DNA of 64,000 bases, from positions 99,230 to 163,229 of IMG/VR virus record IMGVR_UViG_3300029985_000017, one strand, 5' to 3'. Origin of the DNA: a virus. Below are positions 9,646 through 19,762 of the stretch, piece by piece (within the stretch, counting starts at the first letter, position 1; the number at the start of each line of letters is the position of its first letter). The notes under the pieces were generated by a model. The model made no database searches, was not told where the DNA came from, and was given only the letters and a program-made list of their open reading frames with translations. Position numbers and translations under genes: made by a program.

Positions 9646-12600
9646 TTAGCTTATCAAAGATACAGAAATATTAGAAGGTTGTAAAACATATGTCTGCTCA
9701 TTAGGCTGAACAGCAATCAAATCATGTGTAGGACTATAGAGAGGAGAACTAATTGCGACAGAAACTACTCCAGCTACAGTAGTACAGACTGCAACAATAC
9801 TAGAAATTGCTATACTTTTTCCAACTGGATTTGAGTTTACCAGAGCTGCTACATTAGATTGTATTTGTTGTGCTACAGAACTAAAGGGTGCTCCCGTTTG
9901 CAAACGAACATCAATGGCTAAGGTAACAACCAGTGGCAAAGGTACGTCAACAAAAATATCGCTACCTGCTGCGGCTACGCCAGGAAATGTCAAAGGATCT
10001 GTTGGATCTCCATAAATAATTCTGTTGGCTTCTTGGATCAAACCGGTATTATATTTGTATCCATCAAGTCCTTCGTTAATTGTCGTTGGGAAGTTTAATT
10101 TATTAAGTGCAGTAACTTCTACTCCTGCTGCCTGATTAATCTTTTCATACTGTTGATAAGTATCAAAAAGAATTTCATTTAAGTTAGTAGTTCCTGGTTG
10201 TGGTCCAACCAAATAAACATGCTTATAGCCCGTATACGCCACACCTTCGTCTACATAAATGGAAGACAATAATCCGTTCAAATTAAATGAAGGGGTGCTA
10301 TAAGCAGAGAAAGTAATGGTAGCATCGCCTATACCGCTGGTCAAGGTTAAAGTTCCAGAAGACAATGGATTGCCATTGCCGGTAGTAGACAGCGTAGTTC
10401 CGCCCGAAATGGTGCTGCTCACAGTAAAAAGTTGACCGTTATTTGTATAGGTAGCTCCGGTAGTGGCATTAGCAGCAGTAACAGTAAAGATATAAACCGT
10501 GCTTAAAACGCCATTAATTACGATTTGATTTTGATTAGGAACTTGGGTAATAGTATAGCTACCCGCATTTGCAGCTCCAAAAGCCGTACTTGAAAGTACC
10601 AAAACATCCCCTGGAATCGTAGCTTCATATTCATAGAAAGTTAATGAACTAGAAGTTAAAGTCTTTTCTTCTTCTATGTAATCTGTATTTTTAATCCAAA
10701 AGCTATCGTTAAAGGTCCTAATAACTCTATAAGTTCCTTGATTTGGAGCGGAGAAAGGAGCGCCAATAATAACCGAATCACCTTCTTGCACACCTGTACT
10801 AGCTAAAAAGGTTGACCCAGCAGTAACAGCAAAGCTAGCTACTGTGGTAGCGTTAACATTGGTGACCTGTAGGGTGGTGGCAGTGCTGCCAGTTACCATG
10901 AACGTGCCGCTATTGGCTGGCGATCCAGTAACCATGATAGTCACTAAATTACCAATCGGTACCCCACTAAAATTGGTGGTTCCACTTAAAACGGTATAAA
11001 TAGAGTCATTTGTTTCAGAAACCAGTCCAATGCTTACCGTATCTCCTGTAGTACTTGCAAAATTAATGCTTTGTGTTAGATACTGAGGACTAGAAGTGCT
11101 ATTTACATAACTAAAACAAACTAGTTCACCTTGCGCTTCTACTCTAAAAGTAAGACTACTTAGACCACTAATAGCTCTGGGGGTGCCAAAATATCTTTGG
11201 GTAGAAAGTCCATTTGACAAAGTTACCGTACTTAAACCGGCTGAAGGGGAATTGGGAGTAAATACTACGTTAGTGTTATCACCTAATTCAGTCTGTTTTT
11301 GTTGTACGTTTGCAGCCTGCAAATAAAACCACTGTCCGCTTATTACATTGGATGAAGCAATAGTAGAAGCTGAAATAGCCGCATACTGATTATTAATGTT
11401 CAAAGCAGAATCAATTACAGGGAACGAATATCCATTTGCTGCTCCGCCTACAACTTCTATGTATCCTGCAGAACCGTATGTTTCCGAAGAAATTTCAAGT
11501 TCAGAATCCCTATTAGCAGTGTTAATAACACTAGCAGTAGACAATCCAGTTACAGCTTGGGTATTAATAAACTTATTTACTTGATCAATCGTAGTAGGAC
11601 TAAAAATGAGAGGTTCGCCGTTATTAAAAGAGTACCCTACATCTGAAGGCAATGCCAAAGGATTTTTAAGAACAAATTGTGGAGAACCTGAAATATTGCT
11701 TGACAATAACCAGTTAACGCCATCTACAAGTTGCGTATTGGTGCTAGCAGTAATTATACCTGTGCCAGGTGTTCCACCTGAACCATCATTAACTACCGTA
11801 GCAGAGATGTAAGAAGATAGATTTGCATTAACATAAGCTGCTACCGTCGTTGCCGTAGTCGCTGGTGGAATCGTGATAGTAAGATTAACCGTGTTACCAA
11901 CAGTAACTGAGTAATTCAAAGCACTTGCACTAGGAGAATAAACATAACTAATTATAGTTTGCTGTCCACTTGATCCCCACACCACAGAGCGGTAAAGAAT
12001 AGAGCTTTGTGAAGTAGTGCTACTCAAAGTTTTCTTAGCTTGCATCAATACTTTATAGTTATTAAAGCTAAAAGTAGAACCAAAGGACGTTACAAAACTA
12101 CCAGTTGGAGCTAGATCGGTATCATATGCATTAAAATCGTTAGAATTAACTCCATAAGTGGCGTTAGTTAAAGCATGCCTATAAAGAGGTACTTGAAAGG
12201 TATTATTAACTGGATTATTGTCAATAATAGCAACCAAAGTATCTTTAGCGCCAAAAGAAAGTGGGCTTGAGGTAAAGAATCTATCATTGGTCCTAAGTCT
12301 TCTAACATCAGGATCTTGTGTAATTCCCACTACAGTTGCCGCAACAGTAGTTTCTTGTACCACTTCATTTGCGGGCTGTTCGTCATCAATTCCACCATAA
12401 GGATTAATAAAGGTAATGATCTCGTCGGGTTCTCTTCCGACAAGACTAATGGTAGAATTAAAACTGGACACAAAAGTATCTGGTGGAAATGCATGGGTTC
12501 CAGAAGAAATAGTGCTATGGAAAAATGATGGCAGATAAGCACTAGCAGTATCTTGATGGGCTAAAATAGGATAACTACTTTGATTTGTTTGTCCAGCTGT

Positions 12601-15132
12601 AAAATTCAACAGCTGTCCAACTTCATCAAAAGTAATGACTGTTATAGCACCACTAGTATTAATGGTATTGGTTTTAATGGCTAAGTATTCTTCTATAACA
12701 ACTGAAAAAGTAAGAGAATCTGTTTGAGCTTGTAGATAAATAGAAATGGCATCTAGAGTTTGTATGCCAGTAGGGACGTTAAATTTTTGAGGAGCATCAG
12801 CCATTCTAGCAACTATAAAACTCGCTTCTTTAATTACAACATCAGATTGTGGTGCAACAGCTGCGGCTTCTGCTGGAGTAACCAAAATATTTAGGGTATC
12901 TTTAGTTGTAGTGGTGGTAGTAATTGAATGAACTCTGCCCTCAAGTCTATTGGTAGCATTAAGTTCTGGAGACCATATAATTACATAGTCGCCTGGCAAA
13001 ATATTAGAAAAGGCTGAAACAGTGTTACATGCATAACTAACTAAGCTACCAGAAACGCTAACGGTTATAAAGCTACCAGGAGTCGCACCAGTAGGAATAA
13101 TAGCTACCGGTTCATCAATGGCTAACCAAACATATCCTTCTGATGGAAAATTGATAGATCCACCGCTAATCGCAGTACTAGTAATGGTTCCTTTTGTATT
13201 TTGAGTTCCGGCAGTTAGAGTGTCTCCGGCAACTAAAGGTACAGCAAGTTCAAATTGTGCAGTATTGCGATCTAGAGTGTAATCTGAGGTGAGGCCCTTA
13301 GAAGACAAACCTTCAGCTGATGTAAACATTCCTTTAGTTACTAAGGTAGATGATGAGCTTATTACTACTTGAGCACGAGTTTCTGCTCCTAAATTACTTG
13401 TAAGTTCTATCTGTGAACCTGAAATAGTGGCCGTTATGCCTGTAATTTTGTTATTAAATACTTCTACCCAAGATTGTAGGGAGTTTGTAGGACTTACAGT
13501 AGAATATAGGCCTGTAGCTAGAAAATCAGAATTTAGAATGGTATAAGTAATCGAATTCGTTCCATCAACTGAAATGATTAGTGTATCGCCATTAGCAATA
13601 CTGCTTGACCAATTGGCTTGTTGTGCTGAAAAAACAGAAGCTGTATCTCCATCTTCGCTTAGCAATTTACCGTCTTTGTAAAGTCTTAGGGTTTCATTAA
13701 GTGTAGTAGGGAATCCTAAATAATTATTGGCGTCTGTTAATGATGGAGAAGATGGCGTAGTTACTTGAATAGATTCATGAGTTTCTGCAATAGCGTTAAG
13801 TACCACATAGGTTCCGCCTCCAGAGGTTGAGGCTTGAAAATTTACTAAAGTGTCGGCATTAATACTTGCGCAAATTTCATAAGCTGTAGCTGCGCCTGGA
13901 GCTTGGAAATCAGAGTTTAGAAAAGCATGCTGGGTAGTAACACCGCCAACTGTAACGGCTAGTACATATCCACCCTGAATTGCGAATGGAGATGCGTTTG
14001 TTGATTGAACAAAAGCTTTAGAAATTGGAGCTTGAGTGCCTCCAGTTGCCAATTGAAAGTACTGCTCTCCACCAATAGCAGAATCTACGATATGCTCAAT
14101 AGCAACTCCTGAAGTTTTAGCTTCATATGGAGTGGATCCACCGGTAGAAATGTAAATAGTTGATGTGCCGTTTAAATTATTAACTAAAATGTCAGAAGAA
14201 ATAGTGGCAGCTTCATCAGTTGCTGTAGCTCCAATCAAAGAGTTTTCTAACGCTGTAGCCGTACCCAATCCAATAGAAGAGAGTTGGTTTTGAATTTGTG
14301 TTCTTAATTGATCGTCAGTAGTAGGATCTGTTCCTCCGCTAGTAGGCGAAGGATTTGTAACTGTAGCATTGGGAAAGGGGGAGCTAGCAAATTGTGTAAT
14401 AGCTCCAATGGGTATATTGCTAGCTGAGCCTGGCAAAAGAGCTGTAATAGGCACATTAGTTACAGTATTAGCACCGTCTAAAAGAACTCCTTGCTGGGTT
14501 ACCACGTATTGATTGTTAGGGGTTATTCCATTTGATGGGGAAAGTACGATTGTGTTTACAGGAACAATTCTATTTCCGCCTTGACTAAGGATAATAGACT
14601 CATTGATATTATGAAATTTAGTAGTAGCAGAAGTTAAATTGAACTGATAATAATTTCCAATTGAAACTATAGAGGAATATCCAATTGGACCCTCACTATT
14701 ATTGGTGCCCCTACCAAGATATATGTTTCCTGTAGCAGGAAATCCTATGTTAGAGCTAGCGTAAACTATAATAGAACCTGCATTAGTTGCATTTTGGCCG
14801 GGATAAACGGAGGTAGAAACAACTTGGAAAGAGGTATCGGTTACAGTTATAGAACCAGTACTAACAGCTGATTCTACAGGCGTAATCCCAAATTCTGCAG
14901 CGATTGCCTGCAAACTTGAGCCACTAGCGTATTGTAAACTTGAATTTAATAGTGTAGTAAATACATCCCCTGAAGCGCGGGCAATTGCTAAAGCTACAAC
15001 TTGAAAAAAACTTAAATTGGCAGAGCCCACAAATGGTGAAGAAATTCCAGTACTTGTGGCATAACTGGATAGCATGTCCGAAGTAATCTGGGAATAACTC
15101 TCTGGTTGCGGAACTGTTGGTAGTGTAGCCAT
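9646..15132 (-). CDS. Baseplate J-like protein, very long
   Basis: 1828 residues, far longer than the usual 350-500 for Mu gp47/P2 J-type proteins. The N-terminal third carries the family signature: helical start (QITSDMLSSYATSTG), SSLQAIAAEFGITP, the beta core with LPGSASNIPIGAI, then GGTDPTTDDQLRTQIQNQL. The C-terminal end (VPLPLVVTLAIDVRLQTGAPFSSVAQQIQ...) returns to J-like sequence, so about 1000 residues of beta-rich domains appear inserted between. One inserted domain near residues 1547-1610 is also in the 2180-5332 fibre. Confidence 0.85.
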   Translation of the reverse strand: MATLPTVPQPESYSQITSDMLSSYATSTGISSPFVGSANLSFFQVVALAIARASGDVFTTLLNSSLQYASGSSLQAIAAEFGITPVESAVSTGSITVTDTSFQVVSTSVYPGQNATNAGSIIVYASSNIGFPATGNIYLGRGTNNSEGPIGYSSIVSIGNYYQFNLTSATTKFHNINESIILSQGGNRIVPVNTIVLSPSNGITPNNQYVVTQQGVLLDGANTVTNVPITALLPGSASNIPIGAITQFASSPFPNATVTNPSPTSGGTDPTTDDQLRTQIQNQLSSIGLGTATALENSLIGATATDEAATISSDILVNNLNGTSTIYISTGGSTPYEAKTSGVAIEHIVDSAIGGEQYFQLATGGTQAPISKAFVQSTNASPFAIQGGYVLAVTVGGVTTQHAFLNSDFQAPGAATAYEICASINADTLVNFQASTSGGGTYVVLNAIAETHESIQVTTPSSPSLTDANNYLGFPTTLNETLRLYKDGKLLSEDGDTASVFSAQQANWSSSIANGDTLIISVDGTNSITYTILNSDFLATGLYSTVSPTNSLQSWVEVFNNKITGITATISGSQIELTSNLGAETRAQVVISSSSTLVTKGMFTSAEGLSSKGLTSDYTLDRNTAQFELAVPLVAGDTLTAGTQNTKGTITSTAISGGSINFPSEGYVWLAIDEPVAIIPTGATPGSFITVSVSGSLVSYACNTVSAFSNILPGDYVIIWSPELNATNRLEGRVHSITTTTTTKDTLNILVTPAEAAAVAPQSDVVIKEASFIVARMADAPQKFNVPTGIQTLDAISIYLQAQTDSLTFSVVIEEYLAIKTNTINTSGAITVITFDEVGQLLNFTAGQTNQSSYPILAHQDTASAYLPSFFHSTISSGTHAFPPDTFVSSFNSTISLVGREPDEIITFINPYGGIDDEQPANEVVQETTVAATVVGITQDPDVRRLRTNDRFFTSSPLSFGAKDTLVAIIDNNPVNNTFQVPLYRHALTNATYGVNSNDFNAYDTDLAPTGSFVTSFGSTFSFNNYKVLMQAKKTLSSTTSQSSILYRSVVWGSSGQQTIISYVYSPSASALNYSVTVGNTVNLTITIPPATTATTVAAYVNANLSSYISATVVNDGSGGTPGTGIITASTNTQLVDGVNWLLSSNISGSPQFVLKNPLALPSDVGYSFNNGEPLIFSPTTIDQVNKFINTQAVTGLSTASVINTANRDSELEISSETYGSAGYIEVVGGAANGYSFPVIDSALNINNQYAAISASTIASSNVISGQWFYLQAANVQQKQTELGDNTNVVFTPNSPSAGLSTVTLSNGLSTQRYFGTPRAISGLSSLTFRVEAQGELVCFSYVNSTSSPQYLTQSINFASTTGDTVSIGLVSETNDSIYTVLSGTTNFSGVPIGNLVTIMVTGSPANSGTFMVTGSTATTLQVTNVNATTVASFAVTAGSTFLASTGVQEGDSVIIGAPFSAPNQGTYRVIRTFNDSFWIKNTDYIEEEKTLTSSSLTFYEYEATIPGDVLVLSSTAFGAANAGSYTITQVPNQNQIVINGVLSTVYIFTVTAANATTGATYTNNGQLFTVSSTISGGTTLSTTGNGNPLSSGTLTLTSGIGDATITFSAYSTPSFNLNGLLSSIYVDEGVAYTGYKHVYLVGPQPGTTNLNEILFDTYQQYEKINQAAGVEVTALNKLNFPTTINEGLDGYKYNTGLIQEANRIIYGDPTDPLTFPGVAAAGSDIFVDVPLPLVVTLAIDVRLQTGAPFSSVAQQIQSNVAALVNSNPVGKSIAISSIVAVCTTVAGVVSVAISSPLYSPTHDLIAVQPNEQTYVLQPSNISVSLIS

Positions 15133-15153
15133 TTTATTTTATACCTTTATACT

Positions 15154-15164
15154 TTTATATCACA
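15154..15164 (-). promoter_or_regulatory. Late-type promoter element TGTGATATAAA
   Basis: Minus strand TGTGATATAAA, 22 bases before the J-gene start, in a 41-base gap. It matches the TGATATA core seen upstream of other late genes. Predicted transcript start near 15147. Confidence 0.45.
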
Positions 15165-15173
15165 ACTCTATAT

Positions 15174-17825
15174 TTATGCTGCTAACTCAAAATTAACAGG
15201 GAAAACTCCGGTTTGGCCTGCAATTTGCACGCCCACGCTAATGGTTAAAGTCGGCGGAGTTGCAGCAATTTGCAAACCTGTAACACCATCAAATCTAGGG
15301 TCAGCCTGAATTTGCATATTGATTTGTTTAGCTAAATCTTGTATATTAAGATCGGCGACACTGGTTCCAGGAATAACTCCTAGACCATATTGTGGCTCCA
15401 ACATAAAACTATTAATCGTAGTAGTAAATAAAATTCTAAGAGCCTGTACAATATTGGTCATTCCATAGGACAATAAAAAATTACCGTATTGGTCTATAAT
15501 AATATCACCATTATCATCTAATAGCCAATCTACGCCTGAAATATCTGCCAAAGGATCTCCGCTTAAGCTAACTAAAGGAGGTAATGGAATATTAACTTGT
15601 CCTTGTAATTGAGCTACTGGTAAATCGCTTGGAATATAAATTTTTTGCATTGCATTTACTGTATTAGGAAGATAGGCCTGTATATATGCTTTGTTCGCTG
15701 TAGTAAAATTGCCAAGATTTGGTTCGCCATCTAAAGTGATAAGATACCCACCATTATTTGGCAATGGAGTAATATTAGTAATACTTCTTGATTGTTGGAT
15801 TTGTCCTGCAGCCATAAAAGTAACGGTTTGGCCTAAATATAAATCCACATTACTTGTAACAACGGCCTGTCTACCAATTGCATTGGTCACTAACGGCAAT
15901 TGGAAGCCCAGGTAATCTAAGTATGGTTCTTCAAGGCTATTCAAAGTGGCTATTTCTAACCAACGATTAGGATCTCCTAAGTAACGGGCTGCGATACCTT
16001 CTATGGTAGTATTAAAAGGTACGGGCACTATAATTTTACTAGTAGGAACATCGAATGGTATTCCTGATTGGGTGGCCAATCCAGCCACATAATCTAAAGA
16101 ACTTTGAATGTTGAGGTCGGTAATTTGCGTGGTGGCAGTTAAAATGTTTACAGATTGAATAAACTCATATAAAGTATCTAAAATCAAAAATTGAGGTATA
16201 CTCATTGGCTGATTGCGTACTGGAGGGGGTGTTAAATTGTAAAGTTCATTGTATAGCGGGGCTCCTGCACCAAAATATCCTTCTAGTTGGACCGCTAGAG
16301 ATAAAATTGAGTTCGCATTATTTTTAAGTTGTTGTACAGTCAAAGTAGTATTGTTGAGAATGTTGTTCAGCTTATTTTGTTGAGCAGTATTTAAAACTAA
16401 CTGACTTGTAGGGACTTGGTCCATTAAATCTACGAAGGCGTTAGGGTTATTAAAAATATTTGCAGCAGGATTGGTCTGTTGCGCATTAGCTACACTATTA
16501 CCCAGTTGGCCATTAGATGCGGCGGTTTGACTAATACCATTTCTAGCAGTTTGCGCCGCAGCTATAGCCGCGACAGCTGCAACTCCAGCAGTGGTTGTAA
16601 CAGCGGTAGCTATAGCATTAGAATTTATAGAGGCATAATTTTGTATTGCAGAACTAAAATCTTTTTGAATAGACGCGGGAAGATCCGAAGCTGCGGTCCC
16701 AACTCCCATTAGGTCTTTAACGAATAAAGCTGTTTGACTAAGAACATTAAAGACGCCATTTACATCTGAAGTAACCGCACCAATTACGGCGATTGCAGAG
16801 CTACAAGTTAAGCGCGCTTCTGTTATACCATTCAAAATTCTTTGCAGAATTCCTGGCGTGATTTTATAAACATTTGCTGGAACAACTTTGCTGGATTCGC
16901 TTAGAGTAATCCTCCTCCAAGCCTTAAATTGCAACTGATACATTATTTCCATCGGCTTTTGTGCCGATTGCTGCCAAACATACTGCATTGGAGTTACGAC
17001 ATAGGAGGTATTTTGTTTTGGAATATCAAAAACTAAACGCCATCCGGCATTATCGGGATTTTTCTTAGCTTCAGCATACTGCTCAATAAACTGCTGAAGA
17101 TACAAAGCCTGATAGTAGCCAGTACTAGTTGGACCAAAAGTAGCGCCAGCGCTAGTTGGACCAATAGTATTGGGCTTTTGATTTGGATTATTAGTTGTAA
17201 AAGTATTAACAGTGGTGGCTACCTGATTGATTAGACCCGTAATAGCCGTTAAAGTGCCCCCAAATACTGATTGTAAGATGGAGGGGCTTCCTGGAGGCTT
17301 TGAGACGCTCTCTCTATAAGGCCAAACACCCATAGATCCTGAGGCGTTAATTAATTTAAACTTAATCCCATTATGTTCTTCTAAAACACCCCTTAAAGTA
17401 GCCGAAGTATTAATAGCATATTGATCAGTAATACTAAGCTGTTGAGGTGTAATGGGAAGATTAAATTCCCATTTAGTCGTCGTAAGAGCATTGAAAGTTA
17501 AAGTGGGCGTACCCTGTTGAACGCCCGTCACAGTGCCTTTATAATCTCCAAAACCGCTTACAATACTGTTATTATTGGTCACATCTATTACAACTAATCT
17601 GTAAGGAAACAGCTGGTTCCAGCGAGAAGCGTCTAAAGCTATAGGAGGATAAAAGGCACTTAGATAGTTCGCTCCCGCTTGTGGATCCCAAGGAGTGACT
17701 AAAGGTGTATTGGCGATCGAAGCATTGCCCGAATTAAGTCCAAAGGCTGCCGCAGCTGCATTACTAAGGCCGCTGATAGCACTTCCAATGCCTAAATTAC
17801 CGGTACCGTTAGAAAATACATCCAT
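15174..17825 (-). CDS. Baseplate protein with LysM-like and gp25-like domains
   Basis: 883 residues. Residues about 600-640 (PFNTTIEGIAARYLGDP, RWLEIATLNSL) form a LysM-type fold as in baseplate proteins of the XkdP/gp53 type. The last 110 residues (ALRILFTTTINSFML, EPQYGLGVIPGTSV, IQADPRFDGVTG) match the gp25/gpW-like wedge lysozyme-fold family. The N-terminal 600 residues are unassigned and contain an Ala-rich helical stretch near 400-450. The fusion of hub-adjacent LysM and wedge gp25-like parts in one chain is unusual. Confidence 0.75.
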   Translation of the reverse strand: MDVFSNGTGNLGIGSAISGLSNAAAAAFGLNSGNASIANTPLVTPWDPQAGANYLSAFYPPIALDASRWNQLFPYRLVVIDVTNNNSIVSGFGDYKGTVTGVQQGTPTLTFNALTTTKWEFNLPITPQQLSITDQYAINTSATLRGVLEEHNGIKFKLINASGSMGVWPYRESVSKPPGSPSILQSVFGGTLTAITGLINQVATTVNTFTTNNPNQKPNTIGPTSAGATFGPTSTGYYQALYLQQFIEQYAEAKKNPDNAGWRLVFDIPKQNTSYVVTPMQYVWQQSAQKPMEIMYQLQFKAWRRITLSESSKVVPANVYKITPGILQRILNGITEARLTCSSAIAVIGAVTSDVNGVFNVLSQTALFVKDLMGVGTAASDLPASIQKDFSSAIQNYASINSNAIATAVTTTAGVAAVAAIAAAQTARNGISQTAASNGQLGNSVANAQQTNPAANIFNNPNAFVDLMDQVPTSQLVLNTAQQNKLNNILNNTTLTVQQLKNNANSILSLAVQLEGYFGAGAPLYNELYNLTPPPVRNQPMSIPQFLILDTLYEFIQSVNILTATTQITDLNIQSSLDYVAGLATQSGIPFDVPTSKIIVPVPFNTTIEGIAARYLGDPNRWLEIATLNSLEEPYLDYLGFQLPLVTNAIGRQAVVTSNVDLYLGQTVTFMAAGQIQQSRSITNITPLPNNGGYLITLDGEPNLGNFTTANKAYIQAYLPNTVNAMQKIYIPSDLPVAQLQGQVNIPLPPLVSLSGDPLADISGVDWLLDDNGDIIIDQYGNFLLSYGMTNIVQALRILFTTTINSFMLEPQYGLGVIPGTSVADLNIQDLAKQINMQIQADPRFDGVTGLQIAATPPTLTISVGVQIAGQTGVFPVNFELAA

Positions 17826-17830
17826 TGAGT

Positions 17831-17860
17831 TAAAGATTACAGTTACAAGTATATCTTATT
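17831..17860 (-). promoter_or_regulatory. Late-type element AAGATATAC plus GTAATCTTTA leader motif
   Basis: Minus strand has AATAAGATATAC (17849-17860) and, at the predicted transcript start, GTAATCTTTA (17831-17840), immediately before the start codon at 17825. A TATAAATA sequence lies just upstream of it (minus strand), which could be an alternative T4-like late promoter. Confidence 0.4.
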
Positions 17861-17907
17861 TATAAAGATAAGTCCCTGATTTTATTAGTCAATATAGATA
17901 TCTATGA

Positions 17908-18735
17908 TTATCTTACTTCTATTCCTAGTTCTTTTAACTTATTTCTATCCCAAAGCTCGGAGTTTGGGTGTATAGATTTAAACCAATCCCATTTAATTTG
18001 TGCATCTGGGCGCATCAAACCCTTTATTTCTACCCATAAATTACAGTCCGGAAGAAATAGGTCTGGTCTGTAGCTAGTTGACTTCCCAGTAGGATTACAT
18101 ATAACGTCAGTGGGTATTTCAAAAGTTTTTGGTTGCCACTCAAAATTAATTTTATGGAAATTTAGATAATCTACAGTTTTCGCCTCATAAGATCCTTGAC
18201 AAACGAGTTCTTCATTTGTTTTCCAGTGGAACTTAACTGTTGATTTATTGGATGATTTAGCCACTTTTAAAGAAATGCCTGTGTTTTTGTTGGGGTTACA
18301 GAAACCGTATCTTTCTATGCAAGTTTCCCTTATTTTCTCTTTAACTTCTTCGCTTTGAAAAGGATTTTCTACTCCCCGCTTATTCAGACATGTTTTTTTC
18401 TTTTTTTCTTTTATAAGTTCATTTTGACCTGGATAATCTACCCCATAATTTTTATTTGAAGTTATTTTTTTCTTATTCTTGATTTCTGAAGATTGAGAAA
18501 CGTTTTCGACACCATACACCTTTAATGTAGTTTGTTTTCTCTTTAAAATAGCTCTAGTAGGATGGCTGCCACCCTTCAACACACTTTTCACGACAGCTTC
18601 CCAGCTTCCAAAAATATTGTCCATAAAAATAGCAGATCTACGACTAGAAATATAACTTTCTTTCATTATTGTTACGGTATCGCCATGAACTAATTTTAGT
18701 CTAGTTTCTACCTGTTTTATTGTAAGCTTTCTCAT
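17908..18735 (-). CDS. Free-standing homing endonuclease, PD-(D/E)XK/Vsr-like
   Basis: 275 residues. The middle carries three repeats of the type YGVENVSQSSEIK / YGVDYPGQNELIK / RGVENPFQSEEVK, which occur in phage mobile endonucleases and probably bind DNA. The C-terminal part (YEAKTVDYLNF, then YRPDLFLPDCNLWVEIKG near 218-238) has the D-x(n)-ExK pattern of PD-(D/E)XK nucleases. It sits between structural genes, has its own promoter, and uses no Shine-Dalgarno. The nuclease fold assignment is by motif. Confidence 0.75.
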   Translation of the reverse strand: MRKLTIKQVETRLKLVHGDTVTIMKESYISSRRSAIFMDNIFGSWEAVVKSVLKGGSHPTRAILKRKQTTLKVYGVENVSQSSEIKNKKKITSNKNYGVDYPGQNELIKEKKKKTCLNKRGVENPFQSEEVKEKIRETCIERYGFCNPNKNTGISLKVAKSSNKSTVKFHWKTNEELVCQGSYEAKTVDYLNFHKINFEWQPKTFEIPTDVICNPTGKSTSYRPDLFLPDCNLWVEIKGLMRPDAQIKWDWFKSIHPNSELWDRNKLKELGIEVR

Positions 18736-18742
18736 AATCTAT

Positions 18743-18770
18743 AGTTTACACAAATGGATAGATTTGTCAA
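18743..18770 (-). promoter_or_regulatory. Sigma70-like promoter TTGACA-N16-TAAACT
   Basis: Minus strand TTGACA (18765-18770) and TAAACT (18743-18748), with seven bases to ATG 18735 of the endonuclease gene. There is no room for a ribosome-binding leader, so a leaderless transcript is expected. Confidence 0.5.
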
Positions 18771-18816
18771 TAAAAATGTTTCCTACTCTATATTTTATAA
18801 ATAGCGATTTTATAGT

Positions 18817-18825
18817 TATGATATA
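18817..18825 (+). promoter_or_regulatory. Late-type promoter element TATGATATA
   Basis: Exact TATGATATA on the plus strand. Eight bases later is 18834, the base before ATG 18835, so with the spacing seen at the RNA elements the metallopeptidase mRNA would be leaderless. A TATAAATA-type sequence also lies at about 18795. Confidence 0.45.
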
Positions 18826-18834
18826 AATAAGGGT

Positions 18835-19398
18835 ATGAGAACAAAAACTAAGACTTTACTACTTGTTTTTATTGGACTTTTCTTTTGTGCTAAGATAATG
18901 TCTTGCTCTTCAGTTCATATAAAGCCCGCTCCTGAGTATAAAGGGGTCGATCCTAAACTTCAATCACTAGTAGATGAATATAAAGAATTAGCAAAATTTC
19001 AAAATATAACTTTCAAACATGAAGTGACTATGGGTTTTACGGATATAAATAACAATAATATCATAGGTTTATGTACTTATGGTAGAGGGTGGAGAGAAAT
19101 TGATATAGACGCTAATTACTATAACAATGCTACCTCTATATCTAAATTAGTCTTGATGTTCCATGAGTTGAGCCACTGCTATTGTGGGCGAGATCATGAC
19201 TATGGTAATGGAATAAAATACAAAGATGCTAGCGAAATGCAAAAAGTAATAACTATCTTTGATACGGACATGGATGGTTTCTATCCTGATTACTGTCCTT
19301 TAAGCTTGCTTTATCCCATAGTTGTAAGTAATATATGTCTAATGAGGCACTACGGGGACTATATTGTAGAAATGTTTAATCGTTGCAATCCATATTAA
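18835..19398 (+). CDS. Lipoprotein zinc metallopeptidase (HExxH)
   Basis: 187 residues. N-terminal basic patch and hydrophobic stretch (residues 6-22) end in IMSC, a lipobox with the lipidated Cys at 24, so the product should be exported and anchored in the envelope. The zincin motif is H110-E-L-S-H114, and H121 (CGRDHD) is a likely third metal ligand. The substrate is unknown; it may cut an envelope protein during lysis or alter the cell surface. It is rightward, opposed to the surrounding tail genes, with a late-type promoter. Confidence 0.78.
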   Translation: MRTKTKTLLLVFIGLFFCAKIMSCSSVHIKPAPEYKGVDPKLQSLVDEYKELAKFQNITFKHEVTMGFTDINNNNIIGLCTYGRGWREIDIDANYYNNATSISKLVLMFHELSHCYCGRDHDYGNGIKYKDASEMQKVITIFDTDMDGFYPDYCPLSLLYPIVVSNICLMRHYGDYIVEMFNRCNPY

Positions 19399-19399
19399 T

Positions 19400-19762
19400 A
19401 TGCTAACTTCAGAACAAGCTAAAAATATTATCTATGTCTATAGTTTCCTAATGGAAACTGAAACAAATGGTTGGGATAGATTGGACAATCATTTAGAAAT
19501 GCTAGAATGGTTAGATGATTTGCAATTGTATAGAGAAGCCGAAGTACTCTATAGTTACCATAGAAATAAGACTATGGGCTGTGGGAAAACTCATAAGCCT
19601 GGTGTTGGGTGCACCGTAAAATTTATTATGGAAGCAGTAGATTCTATTATACAACTTTACGAAGAAACAGATAATCTACATCCAAAAAATAAGTATATAC
19701 TTTCATACTATATAGCTTTATGTAAAGAAGGCCATATATGCGAAATGGAAGAACGTCACTGA
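19400..19762 (+). CDS. Unknown protein paired with metallopeptidase
   Basis: 120 residues, starting one base after the metallopeptidase stop, so co-transcribed. Helical, with a central CGKTHKPGVGC stretch (two Cys and a His) that could bind metal. No family recognised. Its end overlaps the convergent gene at 19756 by seven bases. Confidence 0.65.
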   Translation: MLTSEQAKNIIYVYSFLMETETNGWDRLDNHLEMLEWLDDLQLYREAEVLYSYHRNKTMGCGKTHKPGVGCTVKFIMEAVDSIIQLYEETDNLHPKNKYILSYYIALCKEGHICEMEERH

